Shown: positions 26,747-36,945, counted from the first letter of the stretch. The stretch: DNA of 55,692 nt from Salinicola salarius (GCF_002179555.1 NZ_NHOU01000006.1:146778-202469); one strand, 5' to 3'. Made by a program: numbers and translations. The notes: generated by a model not told the origin, from the sequence alone.

Positions 26747-28921
26747 ATGCGAAACAATCAGCCTGTGACCGACCAGGAATTCGTGATAAGCGAATCGGAT
26801 TACCTGATCTCGCGAACCGATCTGAAAGGCAGGATCACCTACGCCAATCCGGCTTTCGTCCGGATCAGCGGCTTCAGCCGCGAAGAGCTGATCGGTGCAC
26901 CTCATAACATCATTCGTCACCCGGACATGCCGGCGGCGGCTTTCGCCGATCTCTGGAAGACGCTCGAGAGGGGCGAGAACTGGTCGGGGATCATCAAGAA
27001 CCGGCGCAAGGACGGGTCGCATTACTGGGTCCAGTCGACCGTTACGCCCATCGTCGAAGACGGCAAGGTCGCGGGTTACACCTCGGTGAGGGTCAAGGTC
27101 GCCGATAAGCCTCGCCGTCTGGCTGAAAAGTACTATCCGCAATTGCTGGCAGGGCGCAAGCGAGGCATCAAACTCGATCACGGCGAATTGAAGCCGCGAG
27201 GAGTGCTCCCGGCGCTTCGGCGCATCAGCCTGCGCTCGCTCAAGGGACGGTTGATTTCAATGATGGTGTTGGCACTGGTCGTGCTGGCGGGCAGTGGTGG
27301 GGTTTCGATGTATGCGTTGCATGAAGATGGACAACGGTTGCAGCAGCTGACCACCAACGGGTTGGAGGATCTGGCTCGGCTACAGAAGATCGATCAGTTG
27401 ATGTCGAAAGGGCGTGATCTGGTTGACAAACCGGTCAGCAATCCGATGGCCGCGGATCTGGCGCCGGTGAATGCGCAGGTCGACGCGCTCATCGCCGAAT
27501 TGAACCGCACCTGGGACGCCTACTACGAAGGGCGACCTGCCAACCGGACAGAGGCGGCGGAAATCTTTGCGGCCGATCTTCAGACCTATCGCGATGAAGG
27601 CCTCAAGGGCGTGATGGCGGCGCTCAACGGCGGGGATTTCTACCAGTCCTACGTAGCCTACAACGACGTGCTGCAGGCCAACAGCGACAAGATCAGCAGT
27701 GACCTGAATGCCCTGGTCGAAGCGAAGCGTGCGAGCGGGGCGGAGATGGCAATCAGCGCTGCCGAATCCCAGCGCACCACGATGCTCATCTTTATCTCGT
27801 TGCTGGCGGTAGGCGCCGTCCTGCTGATTGCGGTGGGGTGGACGACGATACGCGCGACACTGAAGCCGGTTCGCGAAGCCCTGGAATTTTCACTGCAGAT
27901 CGCTTCGGGCAATCTGGGTGCCACGTTGAAGCAGCGCGGTGATGATGAGGTCGGGCGTCTGGTCGGCGCACTCAATCGCATGCGCCAGAGTCTGGGCACG
28001 ATCGTGGGCGACGTCAATTCGAACGTGGCGGTTGTGGTCCCGGCCACGCGGGATATCGCCAGCGGTAACGAAGATCTCTCCTCACGTACCGAACAGCAGG
28101 CTGCTTCACTGGCGGAGACCGCAACCAGCATGGAGCAGATGACGGCGACCGTGAAACAGAATGCCGACAATGCTCGCCAAGCCAGTCAGCTGGCAGATGG
28201 CGCGACCGACACCGTACGCCGAAGCGGCGAGGTGATGGGGCAGGTCGTTGGCACCATGGATCGTATTACCGATAGCTCGCGCAAGGTCGCCGATATTATC
28301 GGCGTGATCGACTCGATCGCGTTCCAGACCAATATCCTGGCACTCAATGCCTCCGTCGAGGCTGCGAGAGCCGGCGAACAGGGGCGTGGCTTTGCCGTGG
28401 TAGCCGGCGAAGTGCGCAATCTCGCCAGCCGCAGCGCCGATGCCGCGAAGGAGATTCGCAACCTCATCGATAGTTCGACCCAGGAGGTGGGGCGCGGTGC
28501 CGATCTGGTGCGTCAGGCCGAAGGATCGATCGAGGAAGTGATCAGCGCCGTGACGCGCGTCAACGATATCATCAGCGAGATTTCCGCGGCCTCCGAAGAG
28601 CAGACCAGCGGGATCCAGCAGATCAGCCAGGCGGTCACGCAGATGGATCAAGTGACCCAGCAGAACGCCGAACGAGTGCAAATCACGGCAACCACTGCCG
28701 CCGAGTTGCGAGCCAGCGTCGAACATCTGACCACGTCCATTGCCGTGTTTCGTCTTGCGGGCAGCGGTGACGAGCGCGTGGTTCGACTCGAGAGTCTTGC
28801 CTCCGTCACCCATGCTGACGACAGGCAGCATAAAACCAAGCCGGCGAAATCCCTGGCCAAGCAACCAGAGGCCGATCGTCGTGCGGCGACGGATGACAAT
28901 GAGGAGTGGGAGGCATTTTGA
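26747..28921 (+). CDS. Aer-like PAS chemoreceptor with a periplasmic helical domain and CheR tether
   Basis: The 724-residue protein begins with an Aer-type PAS domain (about 14-120: [29 protein letters not shown]), a sensor that usually holds FAD for redox or oxygen. Unlike E. coli Aer it has two membrane helices (about 165-190 and 345-370) enclosing a 4-helix-bundle-like periplasmic region, then HAMP and the signalling hairpin ([22 protein letters not shown]). The C-terminus is EWEAF, close to the NWETF pentapeptide that tethers CheR/CheB. cheR follows 14 bases later. The ATG has only a weak ribosome-binding site. Confidence 0.9.
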   Translation: MRNNQPVTDQEFVISESDYLISRTDLKGRITYANPAFVRISGFSREELIGAPHNIIRHPDMPAAAFADLWKTLERGENWSGIIKNRRKDGSHYWVQSTVTPIVEDGKVAGYTSVRVKVADKPRRLAEKYYPQLLAGRKRGIKLDHGELKPRGVLPALRRISLRSLKGRLISMMVLALVVLAGSGGVSMYALHEDGQRLQQLTTNGLEDLARLQKIDQLMSKGRDLVDKPVSNPMAADLAPVNAQVDALIAELNRTWDAYYEGRPANRTEAAEIFAADLQTYRDEGLKGVMAALNGGDFYQSYVAYNDVLQANSDKISSDLNALVEAKRASGAEMAISAAESQRTTMLIFISLLAVGAVLLIAVGWTTIRATLKPVREALEFSLQIASGNLGATLKQRGDDEVGRLVGALNRMRQSLGTIVGDVNSNVAVVVPATRDIASGNEDLSSRTEQQAASLAETATSMEQMTATVKQNADNARQASQLADGATDTVRRSGEVMGQVVGTMDRITDSSRKVADIIGVIDSIAFQTNILALNASVEAARAGEQGRGFAVVAGEVRNLASRSADAAKEIRNLIDSSTQEVGRGADLVRQAEGSIEEVISAVTRVNDIISEISAASEEQTSGIQQISQAVTQMDQVTQQNAERVQITATTAAELRASVEHLTTSIAVFRLAGSGDERVVRLESLASVTHADDRQHKTKPAKSLAKQPEADRRAATDDNEEWEAF

Positions 28922-28935
28922 AAACCGAGGCAGCC

Positions 28936-29832
28936 ATGTTCTCGAGCCCCGGATCCCAAGGTGGCAACGGTGACAATGGCACGGGTTTCACGCGAGACCT
29001 CGATTTTACCCCGCGCGATTTCGAGCGGGTTCGGGATCTGATCTACCGCCGTGCCGGTATCGTCATGGCGGATAATAAACGAGAAATGGTCTATAGCCGC
29101 CTGGCCAAGCGGCTACGCCTGCATGGCATGAATCGTTTCAGCGATTATCTGGACAGACTCGAGCGCCGGTCCGATTCCAAGGAGTGGGAAGCTTTTACCA
29201 ACGCCTTGACCACGAACCTGACGGCCTTCTTCCGTGAAGCCCATCATTTCCCGGCATTGGCCGAAGAAATACGTCGACGCGGACCCGGTATCAAAATCTG
29301 GTGTGCCGGTGCGTCCACCGGAGAAGAGCCTTATTCCCTGGCGATGACGGTGAAGGAAACGCTGGGGCCCGCGGCCTCCCAGGTCAAAATCCTGGCGACG
29401 GACATCGATACCGAAGCGCTGAATACCGCGCGCGCCGGTATCTATCCGCTGGAAGTGGTGGAGAAGCTCGGTGAGTCCCGTTGCCGGCAATTCTTCCAGC
29501 GCGGTAGCGGGGCTCGCGCCGGCAAAGCGCGAGTGCGCCCCGAACTGGCGGCAATGATCGATTACCGGCCGCTCAATCTGGTCACGGGAACGTGGTCTAT
29601 CAATGGCCCGTTCGACATCATCTTTTGCCGCAATGTCATGATTTATTTCGATAGAGAGACACAGACGAATATCCTGCGTCGTTTTGCGTCCCAGCTGAAA
29701 CCGGATGGCTTGCTGTTTGCCGGTCACTCCGAGAATTTCTCCTTCCTGAGTCAGGCTTTTCGATTGAGAGGCCAGACCATTTATACGTTGGCATCGCCAT
29801 CGGCGCGAACGATGCCGGACGTCTCGCGCTAG
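28936..29832 (+). CDS. cheR: Chemoreceptor glutamate methyltransferase CheR
   Basis: CheR methylates receptor glutamates with S-adenosylmethionine. The 298-residue protein has the helical N-domain ([14 protein letters not shown]), the SAM-binding motif ([16 protein letters not shown]), a TDIDTEAL motif, and [15 protein letters not shown] at 28936 follows CGAGG by a few bases; a GTG start at 28906 inside the preceding gene is the alternative. Confidence 0.95.
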   Translation: MFSSPGSQGGNGDNGTGFTRDLDFTPRDFERVRDLIYRRAGIVMADNKREMVYSRLAKRLRLHGMNRFSDYLDRLERRSDSKEWEAFTNALTTNLTAFFREAHHFPALAEEIRRRGPGIKIWCAGASTGEEPYSLAMTVKETLGPAASQVKILATDIDTEALNTARAGIYPLEVVEKLGESRCRQFFQRGSGARAGKARVRPELAAMIDYRPLNLVTGTWSINGPFDIIFCRNVMIYFDRETQTNILRRFASQLKPDGLLFAGHSENFSFLSQAFRLRGQTIYTLASPSARTMPDVSR

Positions 29833-29843
29833 GGAGTGAAACG

Positions 29844-30908
29844 GTGAACCCGAAGATCAAAGTACTTTGTGTCGATGATTCGGCGCTCATTCGCGACTTG
29901 ATGACCAAGATCATCGATGCCCAGCCGGACATGACCGTGGTTGCCACGGCGCCGGACCCGCTGGTGGCGCGGGACCTGATCAAGAAGCACAACCCCGACG
30001 TCCTGACGCTGGATGTCGAAATGCCGCGCATGGACGGGCTGGATTTTCTCGAGCGTCTGATGCGCTTGCGCCCGATGCCGGTGCTGATGGTTTCCTCGCT
30101 GACGCAGCGGGGCTCCGAAATCACGCTGAGGGCGCTGGAGTTGGGTGCCGTCGATTTCGTCGCCAAGCCGGAAGTCGGGATCCGGGACGGCATGCTGGAA
30201 TATGCCGGCATGATCGCCGAGAAGATCCGGGCTGCCGCGCAAGCCCGGCCAAGCCGCCAAGGCGCTCTGGCCAAGCCGGCGGCACCGCGTGAAGTATTGA
30301 AGGCCCCGATGCTGTCGAGCGAAAAGATCATCATTATCGGCGCCTCGACGGGGGGGACCGAAGCCATTCGCCAGGTCATCGAGCCGTTGCCGGCGAACAG
30401 CCCCGCAGTGTTGATTACGCAGCATATGCCGGGAGGCTTTACGCGCTCCTTCGCTGAACGGCTCGATCGTCTTTGCCGGGTCACCGTCAAGGAGGCCGAA
30501 GACCGTGAGCGCGTCCTGCCCGGGCATGTGTATATCGCACCGGGGGACTGGCACATGCGCCTGACTCGCTCGGGAGCGAACTACGTGATCGCGCTCGATG
30601 ACGGGCCTCCCGTCAATCGCCACCGGCCCTCGGTCGATGTGCTGTTCCAGTCAGCCGCCATCTGTGCTGGCCGTAATGCGCTGGGTGTCATCCTGACCGG
30701 GATGGGGCGTGACGGTGCTGCCGGGCTTCTCAAGATGCGCGAGGCCGGCGCCCATACCGTGGCGCAGGGCGAGGCGAGCTGCGTGGTATTCGGCATGCCC
30801 AAGGAAGCGATCGCGCTTGGCGGGGCGACTGACGTTATTGCACTGAATGATATTGCGGGACACCTGGTTCAGCAGATGCACTTGGCCGGACGCGCGCAGC
30901 GCGTATAA
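29844..30908 (+). CDS. cheB: Protein-glutamate methylesterase CheB
   Basis: CheB removes methyl groups from receptors when phosphorylated by CheA. The 354-residue protein has a receiver domain with phospho-acceptor Asp57 ([12 protein letters not shown]) and an esterase domain with the triad Ser168 (GASTGG), His194 (TQHMPGG) and Asp290 (GMGRDGA). The start is GTG behind AGGGAG. It is 11 bases after cheR. Confidence 0.96.
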   Translation: MNPKIKVLCVDDSALIRDLMTKIIDAQPDMTVVATAPDPLVARDLIKKHNPDVLTLDVEMPRMDGLDFLERLMRLRPMPVLMVSSLTQRGSEITLRALELGAVDFVAKPEVGIRDGMLEYAGMIAEKIRAAAQARPSRQGALAKPAAPREVLKAPMLSSEKIIIIGASTGGTEAIRQVIEPLPANSPAVLITQHMPGGFTRSFAERLDRLCRVTVKEAEDRERVLPGHVYIAPGDWHMRLTRSGANYVIALDDGPPVNRHRPSVDVLFQSAAICAGRNALGVILTGMGRDGAAGLLKMREAGAHTVAQGEASCVVFGMPKEAIALGGATDVIALNDIAGHLVQQMHLAGRAQRV

Positions 30909-30918
30909 ACAGGACGTT

Positions 30919-30945
30919 TAAAGCGAGCGGGCATGCTGCCGATAA
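30919..30945 (+). promoter_or_regulatory. Sigma-28 promoter for cheYZ
   Basis: TAAAGCGA (from 30919), an 11-base spacer and a perfect GCCGATAA (30938-30945). It starts 10 bases after the cheB stop, so cheYZ can be transcribed apart from the receptor operon. Confidence 0.85.
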
Positions 30946-30984
30946 CCTCACCATGCCCGCCTAATGAAGTGAAGAGGAAAGATG

Positions 30985-31374
30985 ATGGCTGACAAGAACA
31001 TGAGCATCCTGGTAGTGGATGATTTCCCGACCATGCGTCGGATCGTCCGCAGTCTGCTCAAGGAACTCGGGTTCGAAAACGTGGAAGAGGCTGAGGATGG
31101 GCAGGAAGCATTGACCAAGTTGCGTGCCGGTGGCTTCGAATTCGTGGTCTCAGATTGGAACATGCCCAATCTCGATGGTCTGGAGATGCTCAAGGAGATC
31201 CGTCAGGATCCCAAGCTCTCCTCGCTGCCCGTGCTGATGGTGACGGCCGAAGCCAAGAAAGAAAATATCATCGCGGCTGCCCAGGCCGGCGCCAACGGCT
31301 ACGTCGTCAAACCGTTCACTGCGGCGACGCTCGAGGAAAAGCTCAACAAAATTTTTGAAAAACTGGGCAAGTGA
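30985..31374 (+). CDS. cheY: Chemotaxis response regulator CheY
   Basis: CheY-P binds the motor switch and favours clockwise rotation. The 129-residue product has the E. coli length and very high resemblance, with the acidic pocket Asp12-Asp13, phospho-acceptor Asp57 (VSDWNMPN), Thr in VTAEA and Lys in VVKPF. Two adjacent ATG codons exist; the second (30985) is better spaced from the AGAGGA site and gives MADKN like E. coli. Confidence 0.97.
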   Translation: MADKNMSILVVDDFPTMRRIVRSLLKELGFENVEEAEDGQEALTKLRAGGFEFVVSDWNMPNLDGLEMLKEIRQDPKLSSLPVLMVTAEAKKENIIAAAQAGANGYVVKPFTAATLEEKLNKIFEKLGK

Positions 31375-31393
31375 CGCCTACGGAGGGTAGATC

Positions 31394-32062
31394 ATGAGTG
31401 GTGCCAACCCTCAAGGCAGCGGTGCGGAAAGCGTGGCTCCCGACGATCTGATTCGCCGTATTGGCCATCTCACTCGCATGCTGCGTGAGAACATGCGTGA
31501 GCTGGGCCTCGATAAAGAGGTAGAAAAGGCGGCACAGGCGATTCCCGATGCTCGTGACCGGCTCAGCTATGTCGCGTCGATGACCGAGCAGGCGGCGGAA
31601 CGCGCGCTCAATGCCATTGATCATGCCCAGCCTCTGCAGAATGCGCTCGAGAGTGAAGCGATCGCCCTCGACAAGCGTTGGGACGAGTGGTTTGCCGAGC
31701 CCAAGGCGCTCGACGAAGCCAAGGCGCTGGTCAAGGACACCCGTTCCTATCTGCAGAACGTGCCAAAGCAGACCAGTGCCACCAATGCCCAACTGCTCGA
31801 GATCATGATGGCGCAGGATTTTCAGGATCTCACCGGCCAGGTCATCAAGAAGATGATGGACGTGATCCACGAGATCGAGCAGCAGCTGGTGCAGGTACTG
31901 ATCGATAACGCGCCCGAGGGAACCGAGCGTCGTGAGCGCGCCACTCGCGTGGCCGAGCAACCCGACTCGCTGCTCAATGGCCCTCAGGTCAATCCGCAGG
32001 CTGCCGATGTCGTCAGTAGTCAGGATCAGGTCGACGATCTGTTGGACAGTCTCGGGTTCTGA
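31394..32062 (+). CDS. cheZ: CheY phosphatase CheZ
   Basis: CheZ speeds dephosphorylation of CheY-P. The 222-residue helical protein has the active-site helix [18 protein letters not shown] with Asp145 and Gln149, and the C-terminal CheY-binding peptide [11 protein letters not shown]. It lies 19 bases after cheY in the same operon, closed by the hairpin at 32111-32140. Confidence 0.95.
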   Translation: MSGANPQGSGAESVAPDDLIRRIGHLTRMLRENMRELGLDKEVEKAAQAIPDARDRLSYVASMTEQAAERALNAIDHAQPLQNALESEAIALDKRWDEWFAEPKALDEAKALVKDTRSYLQNVPKQTSATNAQLLEIMMAQDFQDLTGQVIKKMMDVIHEIEQQLVQVLIDNAPEGTERRERATRVAEQPDSLLNGPQVNPQAADVVSSQDQVDDLLDSLGF

Positions 32063-32110
32063 TCCCGGCCGAGAGAACCTTCCCCGGCCTTCGCAAATGT
32101 CTAGCCTCCC

Positions 32111-32140
32111 GAAATAGCAGGGTGTTCATCCTGCTATTTC
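32111..32140 (+). terminator. Terminator after cheZ
   Basis: A perfect 11-bp stem (GAAATAGCAGG / CCTGCTATTTC) with an 8-nt loop, 48 bases past cheZ. The 3' arm ends ATTTC and is followed by TCCGTTTG, so the U-tract is weak but the stem is strong. Confidence 0.7.
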
Positions 32141-32213
32141 TCCGTTTGATACTCCTTCTCTCCAAGCAGAATAGCGTCCAGGTATTCATCCCCTTCCGTG
32201 GCGGAGTGCGCGC

Positions 32214-33377
32214 TTGGCCGAGCAGAACGACAGCGATCAGGAAAAGACCGAACCGGCGACGCCCAGGCGAATCGAGAAAGCGCGAGAGGAAGGGCAGGTC
32301 GCGCGGTCACGTGAACTCGCCACTTTCCTGCTGCTGGTCAGCGGTGTGCTGGGTCTATGGGTCATGGGCAATAATCTCTATGACGAGTTGAGCCTCGTCA
32401 TGGAGCAGTCCTTCCTTTTCGACCATGGGCTGGCATTCGACAGCGCCCGGATGTTGAGCCACGTCTGGGTGTTGGGGCAACATACGCTGGTTGCGTTGCT
32501 GCCCCTGTTTCTGTTGTTCACGACCGCGGCGATCCTGGGGCCGACGATGCTGGGTGGCTGGCTGGTCTCGGCGAAATCGCTCAAGCCGCAGCTCGGCAAG
32601 CTGAACCCGTTCAAGGGTTTGAAGCGCATGTTCTCGACCCAGGCGTTGGCGGAACTGGCCAAGGCCATCGCCAAGTCGGTACTGGTCGGCGGCGTCGGCG
32701 TGGTGTACCTGTGGGCGCAGCACGATACGCTGATGGGTCTCATGGAGATGCCGATCCAGCAGGCGCTGGCCACGGCGATGCGCTTGGCGGCCGTGGGCTG
32801 TGCGCTCATCGTGACCTCTTTGATACTGGTCATCCTGATCGACGTTCCCTACCAGCTCTGGAGCCACAACAAGAAGCTGCGCATGAGCCGCGAGGACATT
32901 CGACAGGAACACAAGGAGACCGAGGGCGACCCGCACGTCAAGGGCCGCATACGCTCTCAGCAGCAGGCCATGGCGAGACGGCGGATGATGAGCAAGGTGC
33001 CGACCGCCGACGTGATCGTGACCAACCCGACGCACTATGCCGTGGCACTGAGCTACCAGCAGGATTCCATGTCCGCTCCCCGGGTCGTCGCCAAGGGGGC
33101 CGATCACGTCGCCGCCAAGATCAGGGAGCTCGGCGACGAAAATCGCATACCGCGACTGGAGGCGCCGCCGCTGGCGCGTGCGCTGTATCACCATGTCGAT
33201 CTGGAACAGGAGATCCCTGGCGATCTCTATACGGCGGTTGCCGAAGTCCTGGCCTGGGCCTTCCGCCTCAAACAGGTCGAAACCGACGGCGGCGATATTC
33301 CGCCAACGCCCCGCGACCTGCCCGTGCCGCCAGCGCTAGACGAAGCGGCGTCAGATTCTTCCAAGGAGAGTGAATGA
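32214..33377 (+). CDS. flhB: Flagellar export switch protein FlhB
   Basis: FlhB is the export-gate protein that switches substrate class after hook completion. The 387-residue protein has four membrane segments between about 35 and 215 and the self-cleavage site N271-PTH in the cytoplasmic domain. The start is TTG, seven bases behind GGAG, giving MAEQNDSDQEKTE, the normal N-terminus. It overlaps flhA by 4 bases. Confidence 0.95.
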   Translation: MAEQNDSDQEKTEPATPRRIEKAREEGQVARSRELATFLLLVSGVLGLWVMGNNLYDELSLVMEQSFLFDHGLAFDSARMLSHVWVLGQHTLVALLPLFLLFTTAAILGPTMLGGWLVSAKSLKPQLGKLNPFKGLKRMFSTQALAELAKAIAKSVLVGGVGVVYLWAQHDTLMGLMEMPIQQALATAMRLAAVGCALIVTSLILVILIDVPYQLWSHNKKLRMSREDIRQEHKETEGDPHVKGRIRSQQQAMARRRMMSKVPTADVIVTNPTHYAVALSYQQDSMSAPRVVAKGADHVAAKIRELGDENRIPRLEAPPLARALYHHVDLEQEIPGDLYTAVAEVLAWAFRLKQVETDGGDIPPTPRDLPVPPALDEAASDSSKESE

Positions 33378-35458
33378 ACGCGCTCACCCAGTGGTTCGGT
33401 CAGCGCAAGTGGCCGGCTGACACGCAGTTCAAGATCCTGGCCGGCCCTGTGCTGATCATCATGATCTTGAGCATGATGATCCTGCCGTTGCCGCCATTCG
33501 CGCTCGATCTCTTTTTCACCTTCAATATCGCGCTGTCGATCATGGTGCTGCTGGTCAGTATGTTCACGGAAAAGCCGCTGGACTTCGCGGCGTTCCCGGC
33601 GGTCCTGCTGTTCTCGACGCTGCTGCGACTGTCGCTGAACGTGGCATCCACCCGTGTAGTGCTGATGGAAGGGCACGAGGGGGGCGATGCCGCAGGCAAG
33701 GTGATCGAGGCCTTTGGCGAGTTCCTGATCGGCGGCAACTTCGCCGTCGGCCTGGTGGTGTTTTTGATTCTGGTGGTGATCAACTTCATGGTCATCACCA
33801 AGGGCGCCGGGCGAATCGCCGAGGTGGGGGCGCGTTTCACCCTGGATTCCATGCCCGGCAAACAGATGGCGATCGATGCCGACCTCAACGCCGGTCTGAT
33901 CGGCGAGGAAGAGGCTCGCAGGCGGCGTACCGAGATCAATCAGGAGTCGGAGTTCTACGGCTCCATGGACGGTGCCAGCAAGTTCGTCCGCGGTGATGCC
34001 ATGGCCGGCCTGTTGATCATGGTGATCAACCTGATCGGCGGGTTGATGATCGGCGTGGCGCAGCATGGCCTGCCATTCGGCGAAGCCGTGAAAACCTATA
34101 CATTGCTGACCGTGGGCGACGGCCTGGTCGCCCAGATCCCGGCGCTGGTGATCTCGACGGCGGCGGGCGTCACGGTCTCCCGCGTCAATACCGATCAGGA
34201 CGTCGGTCAGCAGCTGTTGAGTCAGCTTTTCAACAATCCGCGCGTCATGTTCCTTGCGGCTGGCGTCATGGGGTTGCTCGGTCTGATCCCCGGCATGCCG
34301 AACGTGGTCTTCCTGCTGTTTGCCATCATCCTGGGGGCGCTGGGCTGGTGGATGTCCCGGCGCGAGCAGGTCAAAGCCGTGCGCGCAGTGGAAGAAAAGG
34401 CACCGCCGGCAGTACAGGAAACGCCGGAGGCGAGTTGGGACGACGTTCAACTGGTCGATACCCTGGGCCTGGAAGTGGGGCACCGCCTGATCCCGCTGGT
34501 GGATCAGCGCCAGCAGGGGGAACTGCTGGGACGCATCAAGAGTGTGCGCAAGAAGTTCGCCCAGGACGTCGGGTTCCTGCCGTCGGTCGTCCATATTCGC
34601 GACAATCTCGAACTGAGCCCCAACGCCTACGTGATCACCCTGAAGGGCGTGGAAGTCGGTCGTGCGGAGGCGTTTCCGGGCAAGTGGCTGGCGATCGACC
34701 CGGGCCAGGTTTCCGGATCGCTGGACGGAACCCGGACCCAGGACCCTGCGTTTGGCCTGACCGCCTACTGGATCGATACGGCGCAACGGGAGCGAGCCCA
34801 GATCTACGGCTACACCGTGGTGGACGCGAGCACCGTGATCGCCACGCATCTCAACCATCTGCTGCATGAAAACGCTGGCGACATGCTGGGACGCGCCGAG
34901 GTCCAGCAGCTTCTGGACAAGGTGGCGGAGCAGCAGAAGTCGCTGGTGGAAGACGTGGTGCCCAAGCTGCTGGCGCTGACGACGTTGCAACGCATCCTGC
35001 AGAACCTGCTTGCCGAAGACGTCCCGATCCGCGACATGCACACGATTCTCGACGTGCTGGCGGAGTACGCGCCGCAGCAATCCGATGCCAACGAGTTGAC
35101 CGCGCTGGTACGCGTTGCGCTGGGCCGGGCGATTACCCAGCAGTGGTTCCCGGGACGAGAGCCGATGCACGTGATGGGGCTGGAACCCCGGCTGGAGCAG
35201 GTTCTGGCTCAAGCGCTCAACAACGGCGGCGCGCTCGAACCGGGGCTGGCCGATACGCTGATGCAACAGACCGCCGCTGCGGTGGAGCGACAGCAGAGCC
35301 GTGACGAGCCCACCGTGCTGGTCGTTCAGCATGGCCTGCGGGCGCTGCTGGCACGTTTCCTGCGTCGTCAGATCAAGTCCCTGGTCGTGCTTTCTCAGGC
35401 TGAAATTCCCGACGACCGCAACTTGCGAGTCACCACGACCATCGGGGCATCGTCATGA
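33374..35458 (+). CDS. flhA: Flagellar export gate protein FlhA
   Basis: FlhA is the main export-gate component and docking site for chaperone-substrate complexes. The 694-residue protein has about eight membrane segments in residues 20-330, the FHIPEP-type motif region (RLSLNVASTR, GDAMAGLLI), and a C-terminal cytoplasmic domain. It overlaps flhB before it and flhE after it by 4 bases (ATGA), so flhBAE is one coupled operon. Confidence 0.96.
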   Translation: MNALTQWFGQRKWPADTQFKILAGPVLIIMILSMMILPLPPFALDLFFTFNIALSIMVLLVSMFTEKPLDFAAFPAVLLFSTLLRLSLNVASTRVVLMEGHEGGDAAGKVIEAFGEFLIGGNFAVGLVVFLILVVINFMVITKGAGRIAEVGARFTLDSMPGKQMAIDADLNAGLIGEEEARRRRTEINQESEFYGSMDGASKFVRGDAMAGLLIMVINLIGGLMIGVAQHGLPFGEAVKTYTLLTVGDGLVAQIPALVISTAAGVTVSRVNTDQDVGQQLLSQLFNNPRVMFLAAGVMGLLGLIPGMPNVVFLLFAIILGALGWWMSRREQVKAVRAVEEKAPPAVQETPEASWDDVQLVDTLGLEVGHRLIPLVDQRQQGELLGRIKSVRKKFAQDVGFLPSVVHIRDNLELSPNAYVITLKGVEVGRAEAFPGKWLAIDPGQVSGSLDGTRTQDPAFGLTAYWIDTAQRERAQIYGYTVVDASTVIATHLNHLLHENAGDMLGRAEVQQLLDKVAEQQKSLVEDVVPKLLALTTLQRILQNLLAEDVPIRDMHTILDVLAEYAPQQSDANELTALVRVALGRAITQQWFPGREPMHVMGLEPRLEQVLAQALNNGGALEPGLADTLMQQTAAAVERQQSRDEPTVLVVQHGLRALLARFLRRQIKSLVVLSQAEIPDDRNLRVTTTIGASS

Positions 35459-35976
35459 CTGGCGGTGTCCGGTCGATGAGAACGGGGACCCTGTCTACGA
35501 TGCCACGGGCGTCGTCTCTGTTAAGAGCGTTTTCCCTGGTGCCGAACGTGCGCTCAAAGGCCACCTGCATGCTAGGCGGTGCGATCGCCACGGTTGTGAT
35601 GGTCATGGGTACGATCGCGCCGGCCTGGGCGGCCCAGGCCACTTGGGTAGGCCAACTGCCGCGCCAGACGATCGTGGTGTCGGAGCGACCCTTGGAAAGT
35701 GCGCCGATCACGCTGCCGCCGTCGGCGGAACAGGGCGAAATCGCGAATGTTCGTTGGGTGTTCGAGACCGATACGCCAGCGCCGACGTTGAAGACCTGGC
35801 TCTGCCATGGGCAGCTCTGTCTACCGCTGGCTCGGTCGCGGGGGGAAACGCAGCGCTTTTCGGGGCGAGCCACGTCCATTCCGTTCCGGCTGCGTTTCCT
35901 GTGGCCACCGGGAAAGCATGCCAACGGCAACCGGGTAATCTCCGGCGGCCAGCTGATCGTCGACTACCGCCAGTGA
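35455..35976 (+). CDS. flhE: Flagellar protein FlhE
   Basis: FlhE is a small periplasmic protein that limits proton leak through the flagellar export apparatus in enterics. The 173-residue frame ends in the FlhE-like domain (VRWVFETD, LCHGQLCLPL, FRFLWPPG-like segment, GGQLIVDYRQ) with two cysteines likely to form a disulfide. A signal peptide is seen at about residues 39-60 (MLGGAIATVVMVMGTIAPAWA). The 38-residue N-terminal extension before it suggests that a later start may be used, but the ATG overlap with flhA supports 35455. Confidence 0.8.
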   Translation: MTGGVRSMRTGTLSTMPRASSLLRAFSLVPNVRSKATCMLGGAIATVVMVMGTIAPAWAAQATWVGQLPRQTIVVSERPLESAPITLPPSAEQGEIANVRWVFETDTPAPTLKTWLCHGQLCLPLARSRGETQRFSGRATSIPFRLRFLWPPGKHANGNRVISGGQLIVDYRQ

Positions 35977-36105
35977 GGCCGACAAACAGCCGAAATAGCC
36001 GCTGGAAAACGGGCAGTTTGCCGTCTTGGCTCGGCGTCCGCGCGGCATAATGGGATATAGGTCATGCGTCCCATGACCGTAAGGTGTTTTGCACGAGGCC
36101 ATTCG

Positions 36106-36804
36106 ATGTATACCGCACAGGGCAAAATCGATCAGCACGCATTGATTGAGCAGTACATGCCGATGGTGAGACGCCACGCGCTCTCCCTTCAGGTGCGCCT
36201 ACCCGCCAGCGTGGAACTCGATGATCTCGTTCAGGCCGGCATGCTCGGTCTGCTGGACGCCATGGGGCGCTACGACAATTCGCACGGCGCGAGTTTCTCG
36301 ACCTATGCCAACCAGCGCATTCGCGGCGCGATGATCGATGAGCTCCGTAGTCGTGACTGGATGCCGCGCAGCGTGCGGCGAAACGCCCGGGCACTGGATC
36401 AGGCCGTGCGTCGGCTGGAGCAGCACTTGGGGCGGGCGCCGGATGAACGCGAAATCGCCCAGGAGATGGGCATGTCCCGCGACGATTACCATCAGTTGCT
36501 GGCCGATGCCAACAACGGCTTTCTGCTGGCTTACGACGAGAGCGACACCGAGAACGGCATCGCCTCGGTTGCGGAAGGTAACCTGCCATCGCCGTTGGAG
36601 GCGCTGCTCGATGCAGACAACCGTACCAATGTGATGGCAGCGATCGATGCCTTGCCGGAGCGGGAAAAGCTGCTGCTGGGGCTCTATTACCAGGAAGAGC
36701 TCAACTTGAAGGAGATCGGCGCTGTGCTCGGCGTCAGCGAATCCCGCGTCTGTCAGTTGCACAGCCAGGCGGTAGCGCGTCTGCGCAGCCGTCTGAATCA
36801 CTGA
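36106..36804 (+). CDS. fliA: Sigma factor for flagellar operons FliA (sigma-28)
   Basis: FliA directs transcription of late flagellar and chemotaxis genes. The 232-residue protein has region 2 (DDLVQAGMLGLLDAMGRYD, SFSTYANQRIRGAMIDELR), region 3 and region 4 (LKEIGAVLGVSESRVCQLHSQA). The ATG at 36106 follows CGAGG by 7 bases; a longer frame from 36064 is less likely. It follows flhBAE and explains the sigma-28 promoters in this window. An upstream promoter was not firmly identified. Confidence 0.95.
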   Translation: MYTAQGKIDQHALIEQYMPMVRRHALSLQVRLPASVELDDLVQAGMLGLLDAMGRYDNSHGASFSTYANQRIRGAMIDELRSRDWMPRSVRRNARALDQAVRRLEQHLGRAPDEREIAQEMGMSRDDYHQLLADANNGFLLAYDESDTENGIASVAEGNLPSPLEALLDADNRTNVMAAIDALPEREKLLLGLYYQEELNLKEIGAVLGVSESRVCQLHSQAVARLRSRLNH

Positions 36805-36831
36805 TCGCCTGAATCACTCATCCTCTGGGCT

Positions 36832-36847
36832 CCCGATCGAGATCGGG
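36832..36847. terminator. Hairpin after fliA
   Basis: CCCGATC-GA-GATCGGG, with outer pairs possible (GGGCTC / CTCTGCCC region). It lies 28 bases past fliA, between genes that converge. No long T-run. Confidence 0.45.
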
Positions 36848-36901
36848 CTCTCTGCCCACGCCAGAAACACCCGGCGGCTCCCGAGCGTCTATCGAGCCCG
36901 G

Positions 36902-36945
36902 CATGGCAGACTTTGTCTGACTACATGTCTGACTACGTTGCCATG
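36902..36945. repeat. Tandem 11-mer inside an inverted repeat
   Basis: TGTCTGACTAC occurs at 36914-36924 and 36926-36936. The pair is flanked by CATGGCA (36902-36908) and TGCCATG (36939-36945), which could form a 7-bp stem. It lies between the convergent fliA and pqiC; it may be a terminator for either strand or a small repeat. Confidence 0.45.

Noticed and set aside
32190-32213. GG-N10-GC spacing before flhB as a sigma-54 promoter
   Set aside because: Only the two dinucleotides fit; the rest of the consensus is absent and no sigma-54 activator is near.
33227-35332. 701-codon minus-strand open frame opposite flhA
   Set aside because: Rich in His, Gln, Arg and Asp as expected from the antisense of a membrane-protein gene; flhA is certain.
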